Source of the DNA: Gammaproteobacteria bacterium
Lineage (GTDB): Bacteria > Pseudomonadota > Gammaproteobacteria > UBA6429 > Thiohalophilaceae
Reading direction: 5' to 3'
DNA: 64,000 nt
NCBI GenBank assembly: GCA_029880855.1
Contig: JAOUNS010000013.1
Location: 82,877 to 146,876 of the forward strand
The first letter of the stretch is position 1. Every line of letters starts with the position of its first letter. Below are positions 54,591 to 63,811 of the stretch, one piece after another. A program made the translations under genes and the position numbers. Below the pieces are notes generated by a model. It saw only the letters and a program-made list of their open reading frames with translations, was not told the DNA's origin and did no database searches.

Positions 54591-57098
54591 TTAAACCTTG
54601 ACGATCTTGACCGCGCATTTTTTGAAATCCGTTTCTTTTGACAGTGGATCGGTGGCGTCCAGGGTCAGCTTGTTGACCAGACGTCCGGCATCAAACCAGG
54701 GGATAAAAACCAGCCCCTTTGGCACCCGGTTACGACCCTTGGTTTCGATCTCGGCGGTCATTTCACCACGGCGACTGATGATCTTTGCGGTCATACCGCG
54801 CCGCAAACCGCGTGCCTTGGCGTCATCGGGATGCATATACACCACCGCATCGGGGAAGGCGCGATACAGTTCCGGTACACGGCGCGTCATGGAACCGGAG
54901 TGCCAGTGTTCCAGCACGCGTCCGGTGGAGAGCCACAGATCGTATTCCTTGTCCGGCGATTCCGCCGGTGGTTCATAGGGGGCAAAGATGATGTTGGCCT
55001 TGCCGTCCTTATTGCCATAGAACTGGACGCCACTGCCTTTTTGCACCAGCGGGTCATAGCCTTCACGATAACGCCACAGGGTCTCCTTGCCATTCAGTAC
55101 CGGCCAGCGCAGACCGCGTGTCTGGTGATAGGCATCGAACTCGGCCAGATCGTGACCTTTCTTCGGACCCTGGGTACCGAAGATCCGATACTCTTCGAAC
55201 AGCCCCTTCTGCACATAGAAGCCGAAGTGGTCCATCTCATCATTCTGATATTTGTTGCCCTGCTTGTCAGTGATGTGCTGGTTTTTGTATTTATCCACCT
55301 GACCGTTGCGATAGAGGATGTCATACAGGGTCTTGCCCTTGTACTTCGGCATTTTGGCGATCAACTCGGCGGGCCAGACCTCTTCCACCTTGAAGCGTTT
55401 GGAAAACTCCATCAACTGCCACAAGTCTGATTTGGCTTCACCCGGCGCACTGACCTGCTGACGCCAGAACTGGGTGCGGCGCTCGGCATTGCCATAGGCG
55501 CCTTCCTTTTCCACCCACATGGCGGTGGGCAGGATCAGATCGGCGGCCATGGCGGTTACGGTGGGATAGGGATCAGAGACCACAATAAAGTTTTCCGGGT
55601 TGCGATAACCGGGATAACCCTCTTCATTCATGTTGGGGGCGGCCTGCATGTTGTTATTACACATCACCCAATACGCATTCAGTTTGCCGTCTTTGAGCAT
55701 GCGGTTTTGCAACACGGCATGGAAACCGGGTTTCTCCGGAATAGTACCTTCCGGCAGTTTCCAGATCTTCTCGGCAAAGTCGCGGTGGTCCTTGTTTTTC
55801 ACCACCAGATCGGCGGGCAGGCGATGGGCGAAGGTGCCCACCTCACGGGCCGTACCGCAGGCGGAAGGTTGGCCGGTCAGGGAGAAGGGACTGTTACCCG
55901 GTTCGGCAATCTTGCCCATCAGCAGGTGGACGTTATAAAGCAGACCGTTAACCCAGACACCGCGGGTATGCTGGTTAAAGCCCATGGTCCAGTAAGAGGC
56001 AACCTTCTTTTTCGGATCGGCATAGACTTTGGCCAGTCGTTCCAGCTGGTCTTTGGGTACGCCGCTCAGTTTTGAGGTGTACTCCAGGGTATAGCTTGAG
56101 ACTGATTTGGCATATTCATCAAAACTGATCTTGTCGAACTTGCCCTTGCCGGGATTCCTGGCGCCTTTCTCCAGCGGGTGTTCCGGTCGCAGACCATAAC
56201 CGATATCGGTGGTGGCCGTGTTGAAGTTAACATGTTTGCTGATGAAGTCCTTGTTATAGGCCTTGTGTTGAATAATGTAGTTGGCGATGTAGTTGAGGAT
56301 CGCCAGATCGGTCTGCGGCGTGAAAATCATGCCGTTGTCCGCCAGATCGAAGGAACGATGGGTAAAGGTGGAGAGGACATGTACTTCACAACCGGGTTTG
56401 GTCAGGCGGGTATCTGTGAGCCGTGACCACAGGATCGGATGCATCTCCGCCATATTGGCGCCCCACAGCACAAACACATCGGCGTGTTCCAGATCGTCAT
56501 AACAACCCATGGGTTCATCAGACCCGAAGCCGCGCATGAAGGCGCCCACTGCAGAGGCCATACAGTGGCGGGCATTGGGATCAATATTATTGGAGCGGAA
56601 ACCCGCCTTGAACAACTTGGCGGCGGCATAACCTTCCCAGATGGTCCACTGGCCGGAACCGAACATGCCCACCGACGTCGGCCCTTTCTTTTTCAGCGCC
56701 TCTTTCCATTTTTCCGCCATGATGTCAAAGGCCTTGTCCCAACTGATCTCGGTGAATTTGCCGTTCTTGTCGTACTTGCCGTTGGTCATGCGCAGCAGGG
56801 GTTTGGTGAGTCGATCCTTGCCATACATGATCTTGGAGAGAAAGTAGCCCTTGATGCAGTTCAGGCCCCGGTTTACCGGCGCATCCGGATCACCCTGGGT
56901 CGCCACCACCTTGCCTTCTTTGGTGCCCACCAGCACACTGCAACCGGTGCCGCAGAAGCGACAGGGTGCCTTGTCCCAACGGATCAGATCACCGCCTTTG
57001 GCTTCGGCCAACTTAATCCCCGGCAGGGTTACACCGGCAGCGGTGGCGGTCGCGGCAATGGCATTGGTTTTGATGAAGTCACGCCTTGTCAGTTTCAT
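54591..57098 (-). CDS. napA: Periplasmic nitrate reductase catalytic subunit NapA
   Basis: NapA reduces nitrate to nitrite in the periplasm with a Mo-bis-MGD cofactor and one 4Fe-4S cluster. The 835-residue protein starts with a twin-arginine signal ([19 protein letters not shown]). The cluster Cys residues are C46, C49, C53 and C81 ([18 protein letters not shown], then GLNCIKGYF). C179 in [18 protein letters not shown] is the likely molybdenum ligand. Length and motifs agree with gammaproteobacterial NapA. It is preceded by the chaperone napD and followed by napGHBC. Confidence 0.98.
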   Translation of the reverse strand: MKLTRRDFIKTNAIAATATAAGVTLPGIKLAEAKGGDLIRWDKAPCRFCGTGCSVLVGTKEGKVVATQGDPDAPVNRGLNCIKGYFLSKIMYGKDRLTKPLLRMTNGKYDKNGKFTEISWDKAFDIMAEKWKEALKKKGPTSVGMFGSGQWTIWEGYAAAKLFKAGFRSNNIDPNARHCMASAVGAFMRGFGSDEPMGCYDDLEHADVFVLWGANMAEMHPILWSRLTDTRLTKPGCEVHVLSTFTHRSFDLADNGMIFTPQTDLAILNYIANYIIQHKAYNKDFISKHVNFNTATTDIGYGLRPEHPLEKGARNPGKGKFDKISFDEYAKSVSSYTLEYTSKLSGVPKDQLERLAKVYADPKKKVASYWTMGFNQHTRGVWVNGLLYNVHLLMGKIAEPGNSPFSLTGQPSACGTAREVGTFAHRLPADLVVKNKDHRDFAEKIWKLPEGTIPEKPGFHAVLQNRMLKDGKLNAYWVMCNNNMQAAPNMNEEGYPGYRNPENFIVVSDPYPTVTAMAADLILPTAMWVEKEGAYGNAERRTQFWRQQVSAPGEAKSDLWQLMEFSKRFKVEEVWPAELIAKMPKYKGKTLYDILYRNGQVDKYKNQHITDKQGNKYQNDEMDHFGFYVQKGLFEEYRIFGTQGPKKGHDLAEFDAYHQTRGLRWPVLNGKETLWRYREGYDPLVQKGSGVQFYGNKDGKANIIFAPYEPPAESPDKEYDLWLSTGRVLEHWHSGSMTRRVPELYRAFPDAVVYMHPDDAKARGLRRGMTAKIISRRGEMTAEIETKGRNRVPKGLVFIPWFDAGRLVNKLTLDATDPLSKETDFKKCAVKIVKV

Positions 57099-57125
57099 GC
57101 ACAGGTCTCCTGTTCAAGTCCAGTA

Positions 57126-57380
57126 TTATTCAGAATGTTGATAAACCATGGCGGCGGAGAGCACGCCTTCTATTTTGTTCAGATCGTTGATGGTGTCGGC
57201 CATTTGCATCCGATCCGGCAAGTCGAGGGTAATGATCATGCGACCTTCAGCGGTCACTTCATGGATCTCCAGTCCGGCGAATGAACCCAGTCGTGTTTGC
57301 ACCTCAGCCAGTCTGTCGCGGGCGGCGTGTACCAGCACACCGCAGATATTGATGGCCGCCTGATCGACAGCGTCATTCAT
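57126..57380 (-). CDS. napD: Nitrate reductase chaperone NapD
   Basis: NapD binds the twin-arginine signal of NapA and prevents its export before cofactor insertion. The 84-residue protein has the family motifs INICGVLVHAARDRL at 10-24 and GLEIHEVTAEGRMIITLDL in the middle. The start ATG at 57380 is placed by an AGGAG seven bases upstream and overlaps the napF stop (TAATG); the long frame continuing upstream to 57653 is an alternate frame of napF and is rejected. Confidence 0.93.
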   Translation of the reverse strand: MNDAVDQAAINICGVLVHAARDRLAEVQTRLGSFAGLEIHEVTAEGRMIITLDLPDRMQMADTINDLNKIEGVLSAAMVYQHSE

Positions 57381-57865
57381 TATGATTCTCCTTGATAAGT
57401 GAGACGGATGGCTGTCGCCGGGCAGACATTGAAGCAGGCCCCGCAACCGGTGCAGTTGTCTTGAGTCAGTTGGGGAATACCAACACCGCCGGCCACCAGC
57501 TTCATGCGGATGGCGGTGGTTTCGCAGGATTCGGCACAGCGGCCGCATACTACACCCTGCAGGGGCAGACAACGCTCGGTGATCTCGGCATGCAGTGACC
57601 AGGGGCGGTTGGTGATCGGCTGGAAGACATTTGCCGTGCAGACGGCGGCGCATTCACCGCAGAAGGTGCATTCGCCACGGCGAAAATCCAGCGTTGGAAA
57701 GTCTTGATCATCCCGGCAGAGGATCTGTTCGGGACAGGCCTTGAGGCAATCGGTACAGCGGCGGCATTGGTCGGACAAGTGCTGTTCACTGCCGGTCCAG
57801 GGGGGGCGGATATGCTTGCGTTTGCCGGTAAAGTTACCGCGTAAAAATTGTGCCCTGCTAACCAC
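57380..57865 (-). CDS. napF: Ferredoxin-type protein NapF
   Basis: NapF is a cytoplasmic iron-sulfur protein that interacts with NapA during maturation. The 161-residue protein has the typical N-terminus AQFLRGNFTGKRKHIRPPW and three 4Fe-4S motifs: CRRCTDCLKACPEQI near residue 35, CTFCGECAAVCTANVF, and CTGCGACFNVCPATAI near the end; an extra CGRCAESCETTAI block lies between the last two. It is the first gene of the operon, and an FNR-type site is found 110-123 bases upstream. Confidence 0.94.
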   Translation of the reverse strand: MVSRAQFLRGNFTGKRKHIRPPWTGSEQHLSDQCRRCTDCLKACPEQILCRDDQDFPTLDFRRGECTFCGECAAVCTANVFQPITNRPWSLHAEITERCLPLQGVVCGRCAESCETTAIRMKLVAGGVGIPQLTQDNCTGCGACFNVCPATAIRLTYQGES

Positions 57866-58207
57866 TATTTACTCGTCTTTAATCTCATGGGGTGTGCAAC
57901 ATGCACATCCGGCGTTTTGGAATCGTTTATGTCGGCCATAATCGGATACTACAAGAGGTGAATTTAGTGAGGATTTGACCTGGATCAATATTAGAATATT
58001 ATTTTCTACTGATTGAATAAGTGCTGTAAAAATAAAGGGTTAGATGATTTGGCTGTGAAATTTGCCGCAATGCGCATGACGTAGGCGATCTTGACCACTG
58101 GATTTGATATTTCCGGCGTTGTCAATTAAGTTCGAATCAAGACAGCAGCGTGCCGATATCACAGGTACGTCAAGCTGTTATCCACACATGGAATAAAGGG
58201 AGGTGTC
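57866..58207. promoter_or_regulatory. Divergent promoter region between napF and a YjgN-like gene
   Basis: This 342-base gap separates divergent genes. It holds an FNR-like box at 57975-57988 and, on the minus strand, a possible -10 element TAGTAT (57951-57946) spaced so that the box is centred near -42. The half near 58208 holds AT-rich sequence but no clear plus-strand promoter. No coding frame is supported. Confidence 0.55.
57975..57988. promoter_or_regulatory. FNR/ANR-like site for the nap operon
   Basis: TTGAC-CTGG-ATCAA matches nine of the ten fixed bases of the FNR consensus. With the possible -10 box at 57951-57946, transcription would start near 57940, giving the class II activator position seen at other FNR-dependent promoters. 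Confidence 0.65.
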
Positions 58208-59296
58208 ATGAACGACACGACAAATACAAATAAATTGCCGTTCGAGTTTACCGGTAAGGCCGGTGAATATTTCGGTATCTGGATCGTCAATGTGCTGTTA
58301 ACCGTTGTTACCCTAACCTTGTATACCCCCTGGGCCAAGGTGCGGACGCGGCGTTATTTCTACGGCAACACCCTGCTGGACAATTCGGCCTTTGACTACA
58401 CGGCCGAACCCTGGGCGCTGTTGAAAGGCTATCTGGTTGCGCTGGGCTTTTTTATCCTCTATTACATGGGGACCAATTTTTATCCGTTACTGCTCCCGAT
58501 CCTGATGCTGGTTTTCCTGATGGCCATGCCATGGTTGGTGGTCCGTTCCATGATGTTCAACGCCTTCCACAGTGTCTATCGAAACATGCGTTTCAGTTTT
58601 AAAAAGAACTACGGTGGAGCGGCGGCGGTATTTATCGGTTGGCCGCTGCTGATGCCGCTCACGCTGGGGCTGATTTTTCCGTTCATTCAGTTCAAACAGA
58701 AAAAGTTTTTTGTGGAAAACAGCAGTTTTGGTCAGAGTGAATTTAAGTTTCATGCCACACCCGGGGGCTTTTACAAAGTCTACTGGTTGATCATGCTGTT
58801 TGTGGTTCTTGGCGTCATCGGTATGATTGCTGCCATTGCAATCCCCGCCTATCACAACTATGTAGAGCAGGCACGTATGGGACAGATGATGTATGGCCGG
58901 TTTATTAATGCGGCGGATGATCCCGGTATCATGATGCTTTCCATGGCGATAAGCCAGATAGCGACTTTGTTGTTCTATATCGGGATTTTTGCCTATATTC
59001 AGGCGCGTGTCGGTAATCTGGTCTGGAACAATGTGGAACTGGCTTCGAACCGCTTTGAAAGCAAACTGCGCGCCCGTGACCTGTTCTGGATTTTCTTCAG
59101 CAATATTTTCATGATTGTCATTTCCTTCGGCTTGTTGATCCCCTGGGCCAGGGTAAGAATGGCGAAATATCGTGCCTCAAAACTCTCCATGCTGGCGGTG
59201 GGTGACCTGAACGGCTTTATCAAATCCGAACAGGATCAGGTCGGCGCCACCGGTGATCAGGTTGGCGAAATGTTCGATATGGATATCGGTCTGTGA
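58208..59296 (+). CDS. YjgN/DUF898 family membrane protein
   Basis: The 362-residue protein matches the YjgN (DUF898) family: opening FEFTGKAGEYFGIWIVNVLLTVVTLTLYTPWAKVRTRRYFYGNTLL, with the repeated late counterpart LRARDLFWIFFSNIFM...LLIPWARVRMAKYRASKL. About six to seven helices are visible. Function in the family is not established. The ribosome-binding site AAAGGGAGGTGTC is strong. The stop overlaps the M48 peptidase gene by four bases, and this yjgN-M48 pairing is seen in many proteobacteria. Confidence 0.9.
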   Translation: MNDTTNTNKLPFEFTGKAGEYFGIWIVNVLLTVVTLTLYTPWAKVRTRRYFYGNTLLDNSAFDYTAEPWALLKGYLVALGFFILYYMGTNFYPLLLPILMLVFLMAMPWLVVRSMMFNAFHSVYRNMRFSFKKNYGGAAAVFIGWPLLMPLTLGLIFPFIQFKQKKFFVENSSFGQSEFKFHATPGGFYKVYWLIMLFVVLGVIGMIAAIAIPAYHNYVEQARMGQMMYGRFINAADDPGIMMLSMAISQIATLLFYIGIFAYIQARVGNLVWNNVELASNRFESKLRARDLFWIFFSNIFMIVISFGLLIPWARVRMAKYRASKLSMLAVGDLNGFIKSEQDQVGATGDQVGEMFDMDIGL

Positions 59297-60306
59297 TCAA
59301 ACTGCCGGCCTATCGCTACGATGGCACAACCTCGAATCGGCAGGAAGTGGAAATATGCCTCTTCGATTCGGGTGAGGTGGATATTCTGATCGATGGTGAG
59401 AAACTGCGCTATAAGGTCGACGATATAACCTCTACACCCAAGGTTGGCCGGATACGTGCCCGCTTTGCCTTCAGCGACGGGTCGGTCTGTGAAGTGATGG
59501 AACATCCGGAACTTGATGCGGCAATACAGATGTTGCCGCATCAGTCCCGGCAAAACAAAATACACGGCATAGAAAACCACCTGGGCGCCATTGCAGTGGT
59601 GTTTGTCATGACCATTGTGCTGATGTTTGTGGTGGTCCAATATGGCATACCTGCCGCGGCCAAACAGGTTGCCTTTATGATCCCCGTCGAGATGGAACAG
59701 AGTATGGGTGAGAGTACAATGGAGGTGTTTGAAAAGCATTTATGTGAGCCCAGTAAACTAAGTGACAAACGTCAGACTCAGTTAAGGAAAAAATTTATCG
59801 GCAGCCTGGACGAGGAGATGGCGTCACGCATCAAATTAATATTCCTGCATTGCAAGGGGTTTGGTCCCAATGCCTTTGCCCTGCCTGCCGGGTTTGTCAT
59901 CTTCACCGATGATATTGTCAAACTGGCAAAACATGACAATGAACTGCTGGGTGTGTTCGCTCATGAAGTGGGCCATGTCATGAAACGTCATGCCATGCGT
60001 CATGTTCTGCAGAACACGGTAACCGGTTTGGTGATTGTGCTGTTGACCGGTGACGTGGGCTCACTTGCCTCTTTGGCGGCGGCCTTGCCCACTGTTATTG
60101 TCCAGGCGAAGTTTTCCCGTGATTTCGAGACAGAATCCGACGATTACGCGGCAGCGTTTTTGCGCAAGCGAAACATTCCGACCCGTCATCTGGGTGAAAT
60201 GCTGGAAAGACTGGTGAAGAAACATGGCGGCGACAGGTTGCCGGATTTTCTCTCCTCGCATCCCGCGACCCGGGAACGTATCGAGCGGCTGAAAAAAAAC
60301 CACTAA
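59293..60306 (+). CDS. M48 family zinc metallopeptidase
   Basis: The 337-residue protein has the HEXXH zinc motif in GVFAHEVGHVMKRHAMRHV and the third ligand Glu in FSRDFETESDDYAAAFL. An N-terminal cytoplasmic or soluble part of about 90 residues (a beta-rich domain starting IKLPAYRYDGTTSNRQEVEI) precedes one helix (LGAIAVVFVMTIVLMFVVVQYGI). A second hydrophobic stretch follows the active site (TVTGLVIVLLTGDVGSLASLAAALPTVIV). It fits a membrane-bound, periplasm-facing M48 enzyme like those in envelope protein quality control. The start is GTG 59293, coupled to the preceding gene. Confidence 0.9.
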   Translation: MIKLPAYRYDGTTSNRQEVEICLFDSGEVDILIDGEKLRYKVDDITSTPKVGRIRARFAFSDGSVCEVMEHPELDAAIQMLPHQSRQNKIHGIENHLGAIAVVFVMTIVLMFVVVQYGIPAAAKQVAFMIPVEMEQSMGESTMEVFEKHLCEPSKLSDKRQTQLRKKFIGSLDEEMASRIKLIFLHCKGFGPNAFALPAGFVIFTDDIVKLAKHDNELLGVFAHEVGHVMKRHAMRHVLQNTVTGLVIVLLTGDVGSLASLAAALPTVIVQAKFSRDFETESDDYAAAFLRKRNIPTRHLGEMLERLVKKHGGDRLPDFLSSHPATRERIERLKKNH

Positions 60307-60401
60307 TTCACTGATTCTTGATCCCGCTCTCTTTCAGTGCTGCATCCGCCGTGGTTAAATAGGTCCATTGGCCGGTTCAGCAGCTACTGGAGGAGAAGAA
60401 C

Positions 60402-60890
60402 ATGACGAAATCAATCATGCATATTTTATTTAGTGTTATGGTTGTTGCAGGGGCAATCATGCCTGTGCAGGCCGCTCAGGATGATGCACCGAAGGTGGTT
60501 TATCATGCCGATTTTTCTGACCCGCGTCGCATGAGCGCCATGATAACCAGCATCAACAATATGGTTACCACCTATCAGAGTGATCTGGTGGAATATGATG
60601 TGCGGATTGTCTTTGTTTCCCACGGCATCCGTTTTCTGACCAAAGACAAGCTGGAAAAAACCCCGTTTGCGGAAGACAAGGAACTGGCGGAACGCCGCGA
60701 CAATATCATGCAACGGTTGTTCAGCTTGCAGGATGTGATGGGTGTAAAACTGGAACTGTGTGATATCACCCGTCAGGCGATTCGGCTTGATCCCGGCAAA
60801 CTGATGAAAGATGTCAAACTGGTGCGTTCGGGCGTAGTGCGTATCGCAGAATTGCAACGTCAGGGTTTTGCCTACATTAAAATAGAATAG
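60402..60890 (+). CDS. Exported DsrE-like protein
   Basis: The 162-residue protein has a signal peptide (IMHILFSVMVVAGAIMPVQA, cleavage AQA) and a DsrE/DsrF-like alpha/beta domain: KVVYHADFSDPRRMSAMITSINNM near residue 31 and YDVRIVFVSHGIRFLTKD. The single mature Cys is in VKLELCDITRQAI. Exported DsrE-like proteins occur in sulfur-oxidising and related bacteria; a sulfur-handling role is possible but not shown, since the Cys position differs from the carriers DsrE and TusD. AGGAGGAG marks the start. No sulfur-oxidation genes are in the window. Confidence 0.82.
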   Translation: MTKSIMHILFSVMVVAGAIMPVQAAQDDAPKVVYHADFSDPRRMSAMITSINNMVTTYQSDLVEYDVRIVFVSHGIRFLTKDKLEKTPFAEDKELAERRDNIMQRLFSLQDVMGVKLELCDITRQAIRLDPGKLMKDVKLVRSGVVRIAELQRQGFAYIKIE

Positions 60891-60975
60891 TTTTCGTATC
60901 GTATAGCAGAACAATCCGCCGGGTTGCGTGTGAATCCGGCGGGCCTGTATGCAGGGCAACGCGAATAAAAACAAC

Positions 60976-61383
60976 ATGACGCAGCAGAACTATCCATTTT
61001 CCATTGAACTGGCAGTGCGCGATTACGAATGTGATTTGCAAGGGATCGTCAACAATGCGATCTATCAACATTATCTGGAACATGCCCGTCACGAACACCT
61101 GCGTCACGGCGGCATCGACTTTGCCAAACTGACGGCGGAGGGTATTCATCTGGTCATGGTGCGCATCGAGATCGATTATAAAAAACCATTAAAATCCGGT
61201 GATCGCTTTGTGGTGTACAGCCGCGCCAAACGGGAATCCGCCCTGCGTTTTGTCTTTGAACAGGCCATCTGTCGTCTGGATGATCATGTCGTCATGGTCG
61301 AGGCACGAATGCTGGGTGCGGCCATCGGCCCCAATGGTCGACCGATAAAACCCGATGTATTGAATCCCATCTGTAGCGAGTAA
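60976..61383 (+). CDS. YbgC-like acyl-CoA thioesterase (hotdog fold)
   Basis: The 135-residue protein is a 4-hydroxybenzoyl-CoA thioesterase-type hotdog enzyme. It has the pattern VRDYECDLQGIVNNAIYQHYLEHARHEHL (about 12-40), with the acidic catalytic residue near the start of the central helix and the VNN motif. This is followed by VRIEIDYKKPLKSGDRFVVYSR. Likely substrates are acyl-CoA esters, not defined here. The start at 60976 (MTQQNYPF) is chosen over 60949, neither having a good Shine-Dalgarno sequence. The stop lies three bases before ggt. Confidence 0.88.
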   Translation: MTQQNYPFSIELAVRDYECDLQGIVNNAIYQHYLEHARHEHLRHGGIDFAKLTAEGIHLVMVRIEIDYKKPLKSGDRFVVYSRAKRESALRFVFEQAICRLDDHVVMVEARMLGAAIGPNGRPIKPDVLNPICSE

Positions 61384-61386
61384 CTC

Positions 61387-63051
61387 ATGCGCCTGATTTC
61401 TGTTTGTTTGACTCTGATCCTTGTCCTGGTTGCACCGCTGCACACCGCACAGGCCCGGCAAGCGGCGATCAGCAGTGCCCACCCGGCAGCGACCGATGCC
61501 GGCTTTGAGATTCTTGAACAGGGCGGCAACGCCTTTGATGCGGCGGTGGCGGTGAGTGCGGTATTGGCGGTCGTGGAACCCTACAGTTCCGGTATAGGTG
61601 GCGGCGGTTTCTGGTTATTGTATCGCAACAAGGATGGCAAGCAGATCATGATCGATGGTCGTGAGAAGGCACCCTATCAATCCCATCGTGATATGTATCT
61701 CGATTCCACGGGGGAAGTGATCCCCGGCCTCTCTGTCGATGGTCCCTTGTCGGCCGGTATTCCCGGTGAACCGGCGGCGCTGGTCCATATCGCTGAAAAA
61801 TACGGCAAGTTGTCACTGCACAAAACCCTGGCCCCGGCGATCCGTGCTGCGCGTAACGGTTTCAAGGTGACACCCCACTATCAACGCATGGCACAGTTTC
61901 GCCTTGAAGCACTGCGTAAATCACCGGCAGCGGCAAAGATTTTTCTGCTCAACAATGAGGTCCCGCCATTAGGTTATGTGATCAAACAGGAAGACCTGGC
62001 AAAGACCCTGGAGGCCATGGCCAAACATGGCAGGGCGGGTTTTTATGAGGGCGAGGTGGCGCGTCGGCTGGTGACCGAAACCCGCAAGGCGGGTGGTATC
62101 TGGTCCATGCAGGACCTGGCGAAATACCAAATTGTTGAACGGAAGCCACTGACCGGACACTATCGTGGCTATCAGATCACCTCAGCGGCGCCGCCATCAT
62201 CGGGTGGCATTGCACTACTGGAAATTTTGCATCAGCTTGAAGGCCTGGATCTGCATGAGCAAAATAACCTGCAGCGCAAACACCTGATCATCGAAGCCAT
62301 GCGGCGTGCCTATCGGGATCGGGCTGAATATCTGGGCGATCCCGATTTCGTCAAGGTGCCGATCAAGACACTGCTCAGCAAACAGCATGCGGATCAACTG
62401 CGCAAAAGCATCGATCCCGAGTGGGCCACCCCCAGCAGTGATCTGAAACCGGTGGCGAGCAAGGACAGCGGTTTTCATACCACCCATTTTTCCATCATTG
62501 ATAAACACGGCAATCGGGTGGCGGCCACACTCAGCATCAACTATCCCTTCGGTTCCTGTTATGTGCCGCCCGGCACCGGTGTGTTATTGAATGATGAAAT
62601 GGACGACTTCTCCGCCAAACCCGGTGTGCCCAATGCCTATGGACTGGTGGGGGCGGAAGCCAACGCCATCGCCCCCGGCAAACGCATGCTCTCCAGCATG
62701 AGCCCGACCTTTGTGGAAAATAAACAACGCCTTGCCGTGATCGGCACACCGGGCGGCAGCCGCATTATCACCATGGTCCTGCACGGCATCCTCGCCTTTG
62801 TGGATGGCAAAGACGCAGAGACCATCGTCAACCTGCCGCGCTATCACCACCAGTACCTGCCGGACATGGTGCAACACGAAGTCGATGCCTTCAGTGCGGA
62901 AGAAAAAGCCGGACTGGAAAAAAGGGGACACCAGCTCAAGCAGCTGGACTCAACCTACGGCAACATGCACATCGTCATCCAGGACAAAAAAACCGGCAAA
63001 CTCAGCGCCGCCGGCGACAAACGGGGTGAAGGCAAAGCGCTGGTGAAGTAG
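61387..63051 (+). CDS. ggt: Gamma-glutamyltransferase
   Basis: GGT cleaves glutathione and other gamma-glutamyl compounds in the periplasm. The 554-residue proenzyme has a signal peptide (LISVCLTLILVLVAPLHTAQA) and the large-subunit motifs AAISSAHPAATDAGFEILEQGGNAFDAAVA and GIGGGGFWLLY. The autoprocessing site TTHFSIID has the catalytic Thr at 365. The small subunit carries NYPFGSCYVPPGTGVLLNDEMDDFS and the SSMSPT block of the oxyanion region. All expected regions are present. It lies directly after the thioesterase gene and before a tandem repeat region. Confidence 0.96.
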   Translation: MRLISVCLTLILVLVAPLHTAQARQAAISSAHPAATDAGFEILEQGGNAFDAAVAVSAVLAVVEPYSSGIGGGGFWLLYRNKDGKQIMIDGREKAPYQSHRDMYLDSTGEVIPGLSVDGPLSAGIPGEPAALVHIAEKYGKLSLHKTLAPAIRAARNGFKVTPHYQRMAQFRLEALRKSPAAAKIFLLNNEVPPLGYVIKQEDLAKTLEAMAKHGRAGFYEGEVARRLVTETRKAGGIWSMQDLAKYQIVERKPLTGHYRGYQITSAAPPSSGGIALLEILHQLEGLDLHEQNNLQRKHLIIEAMRRAYRDRAEYLGDPDFVKVPIKTLLSKQHADQLRKSIDPEWATPSSDLKPVASKDSGFHTTHFSIIDKHGNRVAATLSINYPFGSCYVPPGTGVLLNDEMDDFSAKPGVPNAYGLVGAEANAIAPGKRMLSSMSPTFVENKQRLAVIGTPGGSRIITMVLHGILAFVDGKDAETIVNLPRYHHQYLPDMVQHEVDAFSAEEKAGLEKRGHQLKQLDSTYGNMHIVIQDKKTGKLSAAGDKRGEGKALVK

Positions 63052-63070
63052 CAATCTTCATTGCAGGAAA

Positions 63071-63441
63071 CATAACGCAAAGGCGCAAAGTTTATTTTTG
63101 TCATGTGATCCTGAATCCAGCTTTATACATGAACCCATCCGTGAGGACCATCCCCATTATCGGCGTGTGGTTGAGAGGTATTTCATCATTAATTAATCGC
63201 GGCAAGGATGCCGCGCATTGGCAGAGGGATAGGGATATCCCTTCTGCCAATGACAGGATGAAATTCATCGCAAACACGTTTCAGCCGATAGGGTGTCCTT
63301 TGCTTTGGTGACTTTCATTTGGACAAGCAAATGAAAGACACTCGCCTCAGCCGCGCAGCGGCGGGCGAAACATAAACCTCACGCCGTTCTCATTGTCAGT
63401 TAATAACGCAGAGACCGCAGAGCATTTATATAGATCATAAA
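63071..63441. repeat. Tandem repeat unit 1 (371 bp)
   Basis: This is the first of at least three head-to-tail units. It starts with the CATAACGCAAAGGCGCAAAG words of the interspersed repeat family and contains three hairpins: CGCGGCA-AGGA-TGCCGCG (63198-63215), CATTGGCAGA paired with TCTGCCAATG (63216-63252), and CTTTCATTTG-GACAAG-CAAATGAAAG (63312-63337). It ends with AACGCAGAGACCGCAGAG and AGATCATAAA. A 68-codon frame inside it has no ribosome-binding site and is not called. Confidence 0.9.
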
Positions 63442-63811
63442 CATAACGCAAAGGCGCAAAGTTTATTTTTGTCATGTGATCCTAAATCCAGCTTTATACA
63501 TGAACCCATCCGTGAGGACCATCCCCATTATCGGCGTGTGGTTGAGAGGTATTTCATCATTAATTAATCGCGGCAAGGATGCCGCGCATTGGCAGAGGGA
63601 TAGGGATATCCCTTCTGCCAATGACAGGATAAATTCATCGCAAACACGTTTCAGCCGATAGGGTGTCCTTTGCTTTGGTGACTTTCATTTGGACAAGCAA
63701 ATGAAAGACACTCGCCTCAGCCGCGCAGCGGCGGGCGAAACATAAACCTCACGCCATTCTCATTGTCAGTTAATAACGCAGTGCCCGCAGAGCATTTATA
63801 TAGATCATAAA
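63442..63811. repeat. Tandem repeat unit 2 (370 bp)
   Basis: Nearly identical to unit 1. I see a one-base deletion (GATGAAATTC becomes GATAAATTC), a G to A change in CCTGAATCC, another in CGCCGTTCTC, and two changes in CGCAGAGACCGCAGAG. The deletion breaks the short frame of unit 1, while all three hairpins are kept unchanged. Confidence 0.9.

Noticed and set aside
57383..57653. Longer upstream extension of napD
   Set aside because: It is an alternate frame of napF. The internal ATG at 57380 has the ribosome-binding site and the family N-terminus.
63105..63661. Repeated short frame (68 and 61 codons) in the tandem units
   Set aside because: It has no ribosome-binding site and is frame-shifted between copies, while the hairpins are unchanged.
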